This document shows positions 22,914 through 35,289 of a stretch of DNA of 64,000 bases, in pieces. The position numbers and the translations under genes are program-made. Numbering within the stretch: the first letter of the stretch is position 1; each line of letters begins with the position of its first letter. This DNA comes from Fallopia convolvulus (lineage: Eukaryota > Streptophyta > Magnoliopsida > Caryophyllales > Polygonaceae): the NCBI GenBank assembly GCA_964016875.1, contig OZ024721.1, forward strand, positions 35,940,823-36,004,822, given 5' to 3'. The notes under the pieces are model-generated. The model was given only the letters and a program-made list of their open reading frames with translations. It had not been told where the DNA came from and did no database searches.

Positions 22914-25900
22914 TTAAATCTGGAGTCTTCTCCTCATGGCTGAGCCTCTTCTCCCAGTGAGCTTTAGCTTCATCAAAATTCTCATTTTGCATTCATCAAT
23001 AATGATCTTGCTGCATGTCTCAACATCTGGCTTGGTTGCTCTGAAAATGGCCTCATTTCTAATCCACCAAGTGTAATATATAATGCTCATAAAAGTGCAC
23101 AACCTAGCTTGGTAGATATTGTTTTTCCTGCTTTTACAGCCTCCAAACCATGTCCACCAATAAAAGATTGAATTTTTCCTGATATCAACCCCCATCCAAG
23201 CCCAAACTTTGTTTTCTACTACTTTAACAAAATCACAACAGAACCACAAATGGTCTTCATCCTCATTATCAACCCCACAAAGTACACACTGATTAATTTG
23301 AATAAATCCATACTTGAAGAGCTTATTCCCTATTGGCAGCTTTTTCAAAGTTGCTAACCAGCAAATGAAGCTCCACTTTTTTGAATGGATACCTTTCCAT
23401 TTAATCCTGCACCAGTCTTTCTCATCAACATGTGGCTTGAACACATCACACACAACCCCATAGTCCATGTTGCCATTATTTTTAGTAAAAATATCATTTC
23501 TTCTACTAACTTCCACAGGTGTAGAATCAACATAGTGGAGTATAGGATTTCTCAGCTTAAGCACAGATCTCCATACCCATGAATCAGTTTGTTTCATGTC
23601 AACTAGCCAGAAGTTACTGCCCTTCGGCAAATTCTTTTCAGCCCACATTGTCCATATGTTGCAAATTCTTTTCAGCCCACATTGATCATACCCATGAATC
23701 AGTTTGTTTCATGTGCTAGTTTAAACATCAATGTTTTATTCCATGAAAGCAGTTCCTTATAGTTCAAACCACCTGCTTCATAAGAGGTACAAACTCTTGT
23801 CCAGGCTACCAAACTTCTCCTGCCATCTGAGGTACCAGTCCAAAGGAAAGCCCTACAAAGACTAACAATCCTGCTCACCACTTTTTTAGGGAGGATGAGA
23901 GATTGCATCCAGAAGAACAAGATACCCTCAATCATAGATCTAATAACCTGCGCTCTACCAGCATAAGAGAGCATTCCCACATTCTTTCTTTGGACATCAC
24001 TCTGGATTTTATTGATCAATCCAGTATACTCTCCTATTTTCAATCTTCTTGAGTGGAGAGGTAAACCCAAGTATCTCACAGGAAATTTCCCTTGCTCTAT
24101 TCCAAGTACCTTACTCATTTCAACCTTTTATGTTGCATTTAAGCCTCCAAAGAAGACTTTACTTTTGAATGCGTTGGCACTCAACCCTGATTCTTCCCCA
24201 AACTCAAGCAGGCAGTCCTTTATAAGCAATAAGGTAGCTTTTGTTGGCTTACAAAAAATGAGTAAGTCATCCGCAAAAGCCACATTAGTAAGTCTCATCT
24301 GTTTGCACTTAGGATGGAACCAAAATCTCTTCTTTTTAGTCATCAAGGATAGTTTTCTTGAAAACATTTCCATAACTAGTGTGAAGAGAAATGGGGACAA
24401 TGGATCCCCTTGCCTTAACCCTCTTTTCCCAGGAAAAAAAACCCCTTTGCTTCCCCATTTACAATAATAGAATACCAAGGACTTGTGACATTCAACATAA
24501 TCTAGTGAATCAGCTTAGCTGGACAATTAAAGAACATCATAGCCTCTTCAAGATAAGTCCATTTGACGCTATCATATGCCTTTTGAAGATCAACATGTAT
24601 CATACATCTTAGGGAGACTCCTTTCCTCTCATACCCTTTTACTAGCTCCTAAGCCACAACCATATTATTAGATAGCCCCCTCCCTGGCACAAAAGCACCC
24701 TAGGTAACTGAAATAATGTCGTCCAAGATAGGCTTGATTTTCTGGACTAAGATTTTAGAGAGGGTCTTTAGAAAGACATTACAACAAGAAATAGGCATGA
24801 AGTCTTTAACTAAAAAAGGCTTATCCACTTTAGCAATTATGGTGACAAAAGTTGTGTTAAATTGTTTCAACAGTTGTCCATTTCTGAAAAAACTCACAAA
24901 CAGCCTCATACACATTAGTTTTGGCAATCTCCCAGCTATCTTTGAAGCTAAACCCATCAGGACTCGGGGACTTATTATTCCCAATATCATTCAAAGCATG
25001 CTTTACTTCTTCCATATAGGGAATCCGACACAAAGCATCATGTACAGAACTATCCAGCTTCTCTCCCTCATACTTACTGAAATCCAAGTTAAGAGAAGCA
25101 GTTTCTGTCCCAAACAGAGCGATGTAAAAATTCACAATTTCATTTACTATATTTGTCTGTTCCTCAATGATCTCCCCATTTGCATTCTTGAGAATGAAGA
25201 TGGATTTCCATCTTTCCGAGCTTTTATTCCATTATAAAACATCTAGGAAGTTTCTTCTCCTAACTTAAGCCAATCTAGTTTGGCTCTTTGAGCATTAAAG
25301 CTGTTCAACTGCTCTATTCTATGTAACAAGGCAACTTTAGCATCTTGGACAACCACTTGTTTATCTCTATTATTGAAATCAAGTTGTAGATCTTCATGCT
25401 TAGATTTCAAATTTTCAGTGCATTCTTCAACCATGTTCTCCAAATTCCTCCCTCTTCTTTTTTGTCAGTCTTTCAGCACATTTTTAGTCTGTTTCGGTTT
25501 ACTCATCAGTCTGAACTGAGCAGTGCCTCTATGATTTGTGTTCCATGCCTCAAATATCTTCTTCTTGTACCCATCCTCCATGATCCAGTAATTCCAAAAT
25601 CTGAACGGGTATTTTTTTCATAATTTGCATTGGATTAATATTTATCATAGCTGGAGAGTGATCTGACAATTCAGGATCAAAGAAAAAGGTAGTAGCAAGA
25701 GGAAACTCATCTAACCAATCCTTATTGCCAAGGACTTGGTCAAGTTTGCAAGCTATTCTAGCACTCCCCTCTTGTTGATTATTCCATGTGTATCTAGCCC
25801 TTGAATAAGGTGTGTCTTGTATTCCCAGTTCCTCACAAACATTCATCAATTCATTAGAAATCTGTTCTTCCTCCCTCTTGAAAGTTAGCTTTTCAGTTGA

Positions 25901-26430
25901 GTCAAACACACAATTAAAGTCCCCTGCCAATAACCAAGGACCTGAGATTGTGCCATTCATTCTCCTCAAATTATTCCATAGCACTTCCCTTCCTTGAGCA
26001 GAATTTGCAGCATAGATGAAAGAGGCAACAAATTTATCTTGTCCATTTCTACAATCAACTTGGCAATGAATCACCTAAGCACTGCAATCCAAAATCTGAA
26101 CATCTACTAAGTTGGCATTCCAAGCTAACCAAATACGCCCTTTATGAGTAAGCAAACTATTAGTACAAAAATTCCAGTCTTTAATCAACCTTATAGCAAC
26201 ATCATTCTCCTTAGTAAGAGCAATTTTTTATTCCACTATAGCCATTATGACAATATTATGTCTTCTAGTAAATCTATTAACTAAGCTTATTTTAGAGGAT
26301 TTATTGCATCCTCTAATATTCCATACTCCGATTTTAATTTCGACCATTGGGAGTGTTTTAAGGCTACTGCAATCTTTCCCTTTATCCTTTTTCCTTACCA
26401 CAACTGAGGGGATACCCTTCTTGACTTGAA
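22914..26430 (-). pseudogene. LINE ORF2 (endonuclease, reverse transcriptase, zinc-binding domain)
   Basis: Broken into at least seven frames. Endonuclease: VWNIRGCNKSSK (about 26330), AGDFNCVFDS (about 25920) and LSDHSPAMI (about 25650). RT: GNNKSPSPDGFS (about 24970), a QKAYDSVKW motif (about 24570), RGLRQGDPLSP (about 24400) and FADDLLIF (about 24265). C-terminal part: LSYAGRAQVIRS, then a zinc-binding domain CVLCGVDNEDEDHLWFCC (about 23285-23230). A small local duplication lies at 23573-23716. The protein cannot be made in one piece. Confidence 0.85.
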
Positions 26431-26696
26431 CTCTTTGCCTGAGCCGATAATGGGGAGGAGAGACATACTTATGCTTCCTCCTAGTTGCAATTCGCCAATC
26501 TTTTTCAAACACATCTGCTTCCTTATTCTTGTCATTTTGTACTTCTTTATCAGTTTTAGCATCCTCCTCTTTCCCATTACCTGGTTCTACGGAGATACCT
26601 TCAAATGCATACCATCACTCATATTTTTCTCAATTTCAATATCTGCACCTGAGCTTGTCTGTTTTCCTGACTCGGAATTTTCCACCCTGGCTGGAT

Positions 26697-27830
26697 TCAC
26701 CTCTGAAGTGTCACTATTTGCAGCTTAGTATTACAAACAGAAGCTTCAATTAATGCTTTTTCTGGCCTTGGTCCTAACATTGATTTATCTTTTCGAACCC
26801 AGACCTGCACAACCTTAGTAGCGTTTGTCGGTTGATGTTTCAGTTGTTTCTTCTGCCCACAAACACTTGTTCTATGACAAAAAATTCCACAAGAGGTACA
26901 ATACCAAGGGACCCATTCAAAAAGGACCTTTTGAACATATATCATACTATTTGGTCCCTCTAGTATAACTTTAGTCTTTTTCACATCAGCAACAGAAACA
27001 GATACTAATATTCTGGCAAATGACATCCTTTTCCTACTAGCAGTAGTATCATCCATACATAATGGAGATCCTATCACACTTCCTATGACAATAAGCATGT
27101 GTGTTGAGTAGAAAATAGGATCCAAATCCGGGAGTCTAACCCATACAGGAACCTCTTCAAACACAGCCTAGTTCATCATCATTCCTGGCTCCTAAACTTT
27201 CAAAACAAGAGGTTCCAGACCTGCTATGATCCATGGACTGTTTTCCATAACCCAGTCCCTTTCTTCCGTCTTGTCAAACTTGAGAATCAAAATACCATTT
27301 GACTTGAGCACGATTAAGTTCGGTTTAAACTTCCAATTTGCATCAATGAAAGTATTAAACACAGCAATAGAGATATTTTCCCCAATTACTCCTCCAATAA
27401 GAGTAGCATTCCATTCCAGAAATTCAGTTTCAACTTCATCAGCTTTGAATTTATAGATATTTTTATCCTCCAGATGCACTAAATCAAGCCGATTACTATG
27501 GAAATTCCTCTGTTTACCAATCAAAGCTTCCAGGAACGATTTATGATTTTGAGATGAAGTCATAGCCCCCGATCCGCTAGGTTTCCCTAAATTGAGCGAT
27601 CCAGTATTCATATTATCCTCAGTGACTTTACCAGCACTGGATTCCAAAGTCAGATCTATTTTTTTAGTCCCCTTTTGACAAATACCTGGAAGATTCTTCG
27701 GATTTTGCTCATCAGCGGTCGACTTGTTCTCTCTAGTTTTCGTCTTGCCCATATCACCTCGACCTCCACCAGGCCCGCTTGCTTCTACCGAATCGATACT
27801 CTTCGCTTGGTGTTTTTCCCTCGTCATCAC
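26697..27830 (-). pseudogene. LINE ORF1 (DUF4283 plus CCHC zinc knuckle)
   Basis: Two pieces, 27830-27192 (212 aa) and 27164-26697 (155 aa), are separated by an in-frame stop. The first has a basic, low-complexity N-terminus and the DUF4283 region (FLEWNATLIGG ... WVMENSPWIIAGLEPLVLK). The second continues with VPVWVRLPDLDPIFY and the knuckle CTSCGIFCHRTSVC. Proteins like this bind the LINE RNA. The frame is nearly intact, more so than ORF2. Confidence 0.85.
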
Positions 27831-27997
27831 TCATTCCTACCGAAAAGCTTCCTGGAGACAATCGACGATGGTCAGGTCCTAACATGAACACCACGAGAGG
27901 TAGAAACCTGAGAATAGCCTAGAGCGTCAAAAGGGTGGGAAAGAGAGGAGGTTCTTGTTTCATGTTATTATGGATTTTGTTAGTATCTGGTTGTGTT

Positions 27998-28252
27998 GTT
28001 AGTTAGAATTGAAAAGGAATTGGAAAATCCATTACATGCGATATTGAGGTGAAATCAATGATCAACTTGTCATATGAATGTGGATATTTGTTTGCCTAAG
28101 CTATCTTCCCAAATATTGTTAATCACAACTTTTGTGCTTTGCTAGTTTTGCATGATTTGATTTTGCTACAATAAAAAAAAACCTTGTTACTTGTTTGACA
28201 CAAAATTCATACAAAACAATCAATCTGTCTCCTTGTCGATTCAACCCCTACT
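27998..28252 (+). mobile_element. LTR-like sequence (right part) beyond the LINE
   Basis: No coding content. It ends in a 'gattcaacccctactttc' phrase that resembles the 3' end of Tat/Athila LTRs, which would make 21180-21919 plus 27998-28252 one LTR interrupted by the LINE. No matching second LTR lies in the window. Confidence 0.3.
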
Positions 28253-30040
28253 TTCAAGGAAACTATTGGTAAAGCAAAAGCACAACTAACAAAATGAAAG
28301 GCCAATTCTCTCTCCCTAGAGGGTCGAGCAGTACTTATTCGATCCAACCTTGCCACGAAGTCCAACTACCTTATGCAGAGTTTTATGCTACCTTGTCATG
28401 TGCATGTAGAGCTAGACCAAATTAACCGAACTTTCTTTTGAAACAAGAATATCCATCATAAACCACTCATTGGTTGGGATAAGATATGCAAACCAAAAAC
28501 ATATGGCAGACTAGGGATGAAAAATATATGGGTTCAGCTAAAGTAACCGAACTTTATTCATGTGTTCGGTTAAGCTAAATTAACCGAACTTTATCTGTTG
28601 GCGGAACTAGATAATATATGGGTTAAGCTAATGAATGAAAAATATATGAAAATAAGCCAATACTGATGTATTAAAAATAGACAAATACCTTGTGGCAATG
28701 GACAAAATTGATGAACCTAAGAGAAGAGTTCGGTCAGGACTCATTTAGCAAGTAGGTGACGGTAGGACTATTAAGTTTTGGACAGATAGATGGCTCCAAC
28801 AAGACTATAGAAAAATTTGCAATAGTGGTGTTATGATGCTTTGAGCAACTGCCTCCCACCCGATATAGTTGATCAAATTATGGCAACCCTCATCCCAGAA
28901 AATCACATAAGGGATCACCTTTAATGGGCTCCCAGTAAAAACGGTTGCTTCTCAATAGCCTCCGCGGTTGAGTTAATATCCGGAGTAGAAAGCCTAAACC
29001 CATACCATAACAATTGGATTTGAAAATAGATACATACCCTAAAGTTAAAAATTTCCCATGGAAGATTTCCAAGAATGGACTCCCCACAAAAACAAGATTA
29101 TTACAAAAAAGGATCACCACCCCCCAGGATGTGTAATGTGCCACTGTACATCCGAAGACACAAAACATATGCTCATAGAATGCCCTCATACTCAAAGATA
29201 GTACACAAAATTCATGCCAAAACAGAAATGGTCCTACGAAATTATGACATATCAAATAAAACTATAGTTATAATACTTAATGAACTACATAACAGACTAA
29301 GCAATATGGAATTTCTAGAACTTGCGATAACCTGGTAGTGTATATGGCACTAGAGAAACAAGCTTGTTTTCCAGCAAGCCCCTAATGACTTCATCCAAAA
29401 CTTAGAACAATACACTAGAAACCAAATTACTCAATGGGAACAAACCAAAAAGTGGAATGAGGATGAAGAACACCAAGACAAATAAAGATAAGCCTAAATA
29501 AAGCGAAGAAAAAAACAGAGAAATGGCAAAAACCTGCCGTAAATACCTATAAGTTAAACTTTGATGGATCAAAGTATAATTCAAGCACCACTTCAGTGGG
29601 ATTTGTGATCAGAGACCACAATGCCCAACTAATAGGATTAGGAGCAAAAAAATATGAGGCTACCTCAATCTTACAATTAGAAACACTAGCACTTCAGGAC
29701 GACATACGAGAAGCTAGAAGATTATGGATTGAAAACATTGAAATTGAAGAAGACAATATCACAATAATTAACGCAATCAACGGTACTGGAAAATGCCCAT
29801 GGGAAATTGAGATGCTAGTATCGGATATCATGGTTTCACTCCATCAGTTCCTTAATGCCTCCATGGGTCATGTTGTTAGGGATTGCAATGTAGTGGCTAA
29901 CAAAGTCGCAAAGCTAGGCCACAATTCATAACAACCTTTTGTTGGATCATGCAGAACTCCAAGTTCTCATCCGCAAGGATGCTCTAGGACGCCCCCTTAG
30001 GGGTCTCCTAATTATTACCTTTTCAAAAAAAAATTCATTT
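28253..30040 (+). mobile_element. 5'-truncated LINE fragment with RNase H domain
   Basis: The + strand translation begins inside the post-RT region (NSLSLEGRAVLIRSNLA, then LIGWDKICKPKTYG), runs through a VGDGRTIKFWTDRW motif near 28755-28800 and a zinc-binding patch (CHCTSEDTKHMLIECP, about 29140-29190), and ends with an RNase H-like domain at about 29550-29931 (KLNFDGSKYNSS, SVGFVIRDHNAQLIG, ASMGHVVRDCNVVANKVAK). A run of nine A residues near 30025-30035 marks the probable 3' tail. Endonuclease and RT core are missing, as expected for 5' truncation during target-primed reverse transcription. A local AACCGAACTTTAT duplication sits near 28545-28600. Confidence 0.8.
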
Positions 30041-31642
30041 TCTTATGCAAGTATAGCTAGCCAGGCCCAAAACCGTGAAAAAAAAGAAAACCGAAACCCA
30101 AAAAGAACACGCCAGCAACGCACATGTATGTCTCCCTTCATCTTCCTACTCCAAATCCTAGCTACGGAATGGCTGCCACCGCTGACTGACACCGACACCA
30201 ACAAGAAACCGCTCCAAATCCCAACCTATTCGAACCTCCTTCGTCCGGTGCTCTGGATGGCTGCATTGGTGGCCCAAATTATTCGTTCCATTAACAATCC
30301 CAAAATAACCCATGAGAAAATTTGTCCGCCACCACCAACCTAGGCCAGATCCGGTCGGTGTCGGATATCCGCCACCTTGTACAAGATCCTTGGTAATATC
30401 CAAACTCAAAAACTCATCCTCCAGATCTCCTATAGTGAGAAGAAGAAATCAAGAAACATAAAAACCTACAAACCTCCATGGTTGTTTCATGTGGTATTCA
30501 TGATCGGAACTACCACGAGTGGCGCTACAAGCATTGTGCAACCCTGGTTCTCTTCCCGGTGGCTTCGGGCATTTGGGTCCCTTGGACGACGCCTTAGTTC
30601 TCGTCTCGAAGGAGAAGAAAGAATGGCACTAAATGGACTTCAGAGGCTGAATTTGAAGAAACTCACAAGAAGACTGTTGATGTATCAAGAAGAAGTCTTC
30701 ACATGCGTATGGCATTTTGGTCTGCTCGGCGGTGGCATGTCCGGTTTTTGAAATTTGCTAGGGTTTCAAGTCTGGCAAGTGGACAACTTCAATGGCCTGA
30801 TTTTTCCTTTCCAGTTGTTGGACGAAATTTCTGCGGTTCTTGGGCTAACCACCTCAAAATCTCCAGGTGGATCTGTACTCACCCTTCAATTCATGCCTTT
30901 ATTGTTCTTGTTCATTTTCCCGTTGTTTGTTGCCTGGGAGCCTCTGTCTATAAATTTAATTTTGCTCATTTGAATTCTCCTTTAACCCTGAATCCCCCTC
31001 TTAAGGAGACATTGTTACTACAACTTGTCAATCCCTTTTCCAGCTCTTACTTAACCGAGCACGATCAACACTACTTCAAATCTCTTAATCTTTTTTGTGC
31101 ACTGCAATTTTATTTTATACGCCTTTGTTTGTGGTTGTTTAAGCACAATTTGCATCTAGTGCTTACTAAAATCAGGCAAAATCCTTTTTTAGTGCATCAT
31201 TGTTTGTGTTTACAAAACCAGGGACACATCTTAGCAATTACGAACTACGATTCCCTTACCAGGAGTTTTTATTCTGACCACTAGAATTGTAAAAATTCTT
31301 GTGTGATACTAGATTTCTAGTTTCATGCAAGATTGAAATCTACTAGTTGTACACCAAACTCCACCTCGGTTGGAGTAACAAATGTGTGTGCTCGCTCCTT
31401 TAAACTTGATGGAAACAGTGGTTACTCACACACTCTTCTCATTGTGTTTTTTGCCACTTACAAATCAATATCACAATCAAAAGTGAGCTCAAATATCACA
31501 ATCAAAAGGCAAAAAAACAACGGATAAAACCTAAAAAACAAAAGGCCATAAGCCACACTAATACAGGTTTTTCATATTCATCAAAACCAAAGGCCACGTT
31601 GGCTACGTACCCGGTTATAACCTGCCAGTGGCACTCGACTAT
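30041..31642. other. No gene recognised
   Basis: Several medium ORFs occur (30377-30751, 30703-31284, 30755-30973, all +), with no domain I recognise and no splice-supported extension. The region is bounded by a LINE tail and a MITE, so unclassified transposon sequence is likely. Confidence 0.4.
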
Positions 31643-32054
31643 GGTTGTGTTTGTCAAACTCAATCAACTAGTTTAATAAACTCTAACTAGTTGAACAAAA
31701 TGATAAATTGTGTTTGTCTTTCATTAATAAACTAGTAATTGGTTAATTAACTAGTTAAAATGATAAACTACAAAAATTAGCTTATCTTCAAATTTATACC
31801 GATTTATCTGAGTTAAAAAAAAAGATTTAGAAAAAAAGATGAGAGAAGGTAGTGGGGAAGAGAGAGAATATAGTGGGAAGATAGAATTTTGAAAATCAAC
31901 ATCAATTTTCAAACAAAAAAAAACTAGATTAGGCAAATTAAACAAACACGGATTATTATTTAACTAATTTTTTATCTCAAATTTTAACTAGTTTTTTAAC
32001 TTTAACTAATTTATTAACTTTAACTAGTTTTTTAATCATTTGACAAACACATCC
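31643..32054. mobile_element. MITE (about 412 bp) with CTAGTT-rich inverted ends
   Basis: The left end starts GGTTGTGTTTGTCAAA and the right end, read on the other strand, GGATGTGTTTGTCAAA (15 of 16 match). Inside both ends, AACTAGTT/TTAACTAG words recur, making the element strongly foldable. TAT occurs directly outside both ends and may be a 3-bp target duplication. No coding capacity. Superfamily uncertain (hAT or Harbinger). Confidence 0.6.
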
Positions 32055-32364
32055 TATGACGTGCATTCTTGGCATGGTTGGTACAACCACCTCAGATATT
32101 AAATTAATCGTAATTAAAAATACCCTAATAACCCAAATTGGGCTCATAAAAATCAGGGTATTTAAACCGATGCAATTTAGATGATAAACATCCATTACTA
32201 CTATTGTCAAATATAGCAAAAAAATTAATTTTACCAATGTCGTATGTGTGGCCACTCAAAATAAAAAATGGCACAACAAGGTGTCTTTACAAAAGAACAA
32301 AACCAATATTGTCCTTGTTACACTATCCACCCTAGGCTAAAACCCACCCACAAACGGTTATCCT

Positions 32365-33175
32365 ATGAAGATATGCATGTGGAATTGCAGGGGCATCAAG
32401 CGCAAGTCTTTTTGTACTTGAATAAACACGTTGTACCACCTTGAACATTTTAATCTAATAGCACTTGTGGAAACAAAAATCCTTAGAACCCCTTGATTAT
32501 AAAAATTGGCAAAAAGTGGGGTTTGATTCCTTGGAGTTTATCCCGGCTACTAGCCTTTTTGGCAGCATTTGTGTCCTTTGGAAGGGCTCACAACTTTCGA
32601 ATGAAACACTTTACACCATCCATAAAGATAACCGATTTATCGGAATCCGCAATGCAAACTGGAAACAAATAATGAAATGATCATCATATTTGCGTATGCA
32701 CCTCCAAGGGCACAAGACAAAGAACCCTTCTGGACAAAATTGACAAAATCCATCCAAACGTGTAATCTCCACTGCATTCTAATGGGTGACCTCAATGAAA
32801 TTCAACACCCAAAGGAAAAACAAGGGGGTGCAACCCCAAACCACAACCGATTCGAATGAGTCATAAAGTTTAAAAATACTTGTGACGTTTGTGATATTCC
32901 TACAGTTGGGAATAAATTCACCTGAAGAAGATCCAAAGACCTTGAAAACACCACATTCTAAAAATTAGACCACACACTCGTAAGCAACCAAAAATCATGC
33001 GTTCTCAACTTCTTATCACTGCCCAATCTCTTGTGATCTCCCAACAGGAACTCCAGACAAATCACCACCTTTCAAATTTGAGGTGATGTGGACATCCAAA
33101 AATGATTTCCAAAAACAAGCCTGACACCTCAATGCTGGGGGGTCTCATATGTTTAACCTCATGAAAAAACACAAT
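32365..33175 (+). mobile_element. LINE, left part (endonuclease), interrupted by a hAT transposon
   Basis: Translation gives an L1-type endonuclease: MWNCRGIKRKSF at the start, LIALVETKI, CVLWKGSQ, IFAYAPPRAQDKEPFWTKL and LMGDLNEIQHPKEKQGG, with several stops and frameshifts. The reading continues to FEVMWTSKNDF and GSHMFNLMKKHN near 33170, exactly where the hAT element begins. The same LINE resumes at 45742. No ORF1 was recognised upstream, so the LINE may be 5'-truncated or its start decayed. Confidence 0.85.
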
Positions 33176-33688
33176 TAGGGTTGTTCATCTGTTCAAGAAA
33201 ACCAAAAACACCGAAAACCAAACCAAACCGAACCCAAACCAATTCGGTTCGGTTATCGGTTTATGTTTTTTAGGATTTCGGTTTTTGGCTCGGGTCGATT
33301 TCGGTTTCGGTTCGGTTTAACCAAAAAAATATAAATTTTTTTAAAAAAAGGGTATGGGCCATTACTCATTACCCATTAGCCAGCCCATACCCATTAGTGA
33401 TTAGTCTGTCCATTAAGGCATTACCTTACCCAGTGAACGCTGAAATGCTGAATTGAAACTTTGAAACCCTAAAGTTAGTCGCCTCTCTCGAGTCTCAACT
33501 CTCGACTATCGAGTCTCAGCTGTCTCGCACTCTCGCCCGCAACTCCCTGCCCCTGCAACTCTTGGACCCTTGGTTACCTCCTTTGAGTCTCGAGTCGACA
33601 CTTCAGTGACCTGCTTGGCTGCTCCATTAGAGGTCCGACACTTTACCAACGCTTCATCAGGGAGAGAATTTGTCACCGTCGACCTTTC

Positions 33689-33784
33689 TCGGCACTTCAC
33701 CAGTTCACCGACGACCTTTCTCGGCACTTCACCAGTTCACCGACGACCTTTCTCGGCTCTTCACTAGTTCACCGACGACCTTTC
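33689..33784. repeat. 32-bp unit repeated three times in the hAT 5' region
   Basis: Units start at about 33689, 33721 and 33753 (core TCACCGACGACCTTTC); the third has two or three changes. They lie in the untranslated 5' part of the hAT element and could be transposase-binding repeats, though this is only a guess. Confidence 0.8.
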
Positions 33785-34668
33785 TAGCTTATAAGCTTTC
33801 TACAATCGAGAATTTTGAACTTGTAAACCTTTTAGTGTCTGTAATTACATTGTGATAATATTGTTTCACCAGTTCACCATGAATGTTGTTTCTCGGCACT
33901 TCAACATGAATGTTGTTTTCTGGTATAAATGATGAATTAGAAGCCTCTTTCATAATGAATGTAGTAAGCTTCTGTAATTATAATTTACAACCGAGATTTG
34001 AGAATGTTTGCTAATTGTTGGTTTGAATGTTTGCTAGTAGTAAGTAGTAACATTGTGATAATATTGAAGTTATCCTTTTCTTTGTACTATGCCTCTATGA
34101 GTCTATGCTAATTTGGTGTCAAAGTCAGAACACTTACTCAATTTTCCATGTCTCGAGTTACTCTCTAAAGAACAATAATAATATTCAGGATAGAGATACT
34201 CTCTAAAGTTCCATGTCAAATGCTCAAATAGAAGAAGTTATAGGAAATATTAGTTGATAAGCCTCTTTATACTACTTTTGAGATATTAGTTTTCCTTTCT
34301 GTATGTTGTCCAAACATTTATTTCCTGTATTATGGATGTATCGAGCTATTAGTTGTTGATTACTGGATTAATGGAAACATGTTGTTCTTTGTTTTTATTT
34401 ATTTCCTAATGTCTATTACTCTATTTTATTTGAACTCTCTTGTTGATTAGGCTTTCAGCTGTCAGTACCATTACATAACGGAAGTAATTCAGCAGTCATC
34501 ACCATATCTGATGTGAGTAGACTGTAGAGGGCCTAATACTTTCAATAAGCAAGAACAACGGATAGACATTCCACAAATGTAAGTAGCCTCTTTTTAAAAT
34601 TGTTATAAGAATTTTATCAAATAGTACAACTAAGTGAACTAATCTCTTCATGCTTTTATTTGATATAC

Positions 34669-35289
34669 ATGTCGAGCTCTCAATCCAAGAGAAAACGTGG
34701 TGGATCAACCAAGGTCCAACTCTCGCTACTAGGCAATCTAGGCCCTCAACAAGCACTCAACAAGAGTCTCGAGACCTACTACGTTCCCATGCTTCAGAAA
34801 ATTCTCCAGGAATTGAGGATGACGACGATTATGAGCAAAATGAAGATCATATGGAGGAGGAGGAGGAGGAGGAGCCTCCAAATCAAGAGACCGAAGTCTA
34901 AAATGTCTAAACCGTCCAAAGACATACAAAAGAGGAGTGAACATTGGGAGCGTTTCAGGTCATTTGAGGACACAGAGGGAAATTTTAAAGCTGATGTAAT
35001 TATTGCAAGGCCATCTATGCGGCAGATACAAAGAAAAATGGTTGTACGAATTTGGGAAAGCATCGAGCTCATTGTTTGGAGAATCCTGAAAACAAAACTA
35101 AGGGTACCCAAGCTAAACTTGTTTTAGAAAAGTCTGATTTAGTTGGATTGCAAGATGAAAAATTGGGTGCTAGATTTAGATGAGTTGAGATCAAAGGTGT
35201 GCAAATTTATTGTTGGATTAGGGGTGCCATTCAATCTTGTGGAGCAAACTCTTTTTAGGGACATGTTTGATTGTGGAGTTCCTACTTTT
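34669..35289 (+). pseudogene. hAT transposase, N-terminal part (BED zinc finger)
   Basis: In shifting frames the + strand gives a Lys/Arg-rich start (SSSQSKRKRGG, about 34672), an acidic stretch with EEEEEEE (about 34850), HWERFRSFED (about 34942), then the BED finger CNYCKAIYAAD ... GKHRAHC (about 34997-35075), and finally ELRSKVCKFIVGLGVPFNL and FRDMFDCGVPTF, where the Gypsy element interrupts it. At least three frameshifts separate these parts. The protein resumes at 41652. Confidence 0.8.

Larger units (their letters stand above)
21920..27980 (-). mobile_element. Full-length L1-type LINE, - strand, decayed
   Basis: A 6.06-kb non-LTR retrotransposon bounded by a 17-bp target duplication, with a short poly(A) at its 3' (left) end. 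In transcription order it holds ORF1 (about 27830-26697: nucleic-acid binding DUF4283 region then a CCHC knuckle), an endonuclease (about 26430-25550: WNIRG, GDFN, SDHSP), a reverse transcriptase (about 25135-24128: RGLRQGDPLSP, FADDLLIF), a thumb/connection region (24118-23699) and a zinc-binding RT-associated domain (23648-22914). The 3' UTR contains three 210-bp repeats. Stops and frameshifts break both ORFs. Because both ends are present it was probably a complete insertion that decayed afterwards. Confidence 0.9.

Noticed and set aside
30377..31284. Overlapping ORFs of 124 and 193 aa
   Set aside because: No recognisable domain, no typical gene context, and the region is surrounded by transposons.
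34660..35127. 155-aa ORF as an independent gene
   Set aside because: It is a frameshifted part of the hAT transposase; the BED finger cysteines and histidines appear only when frames are changed.
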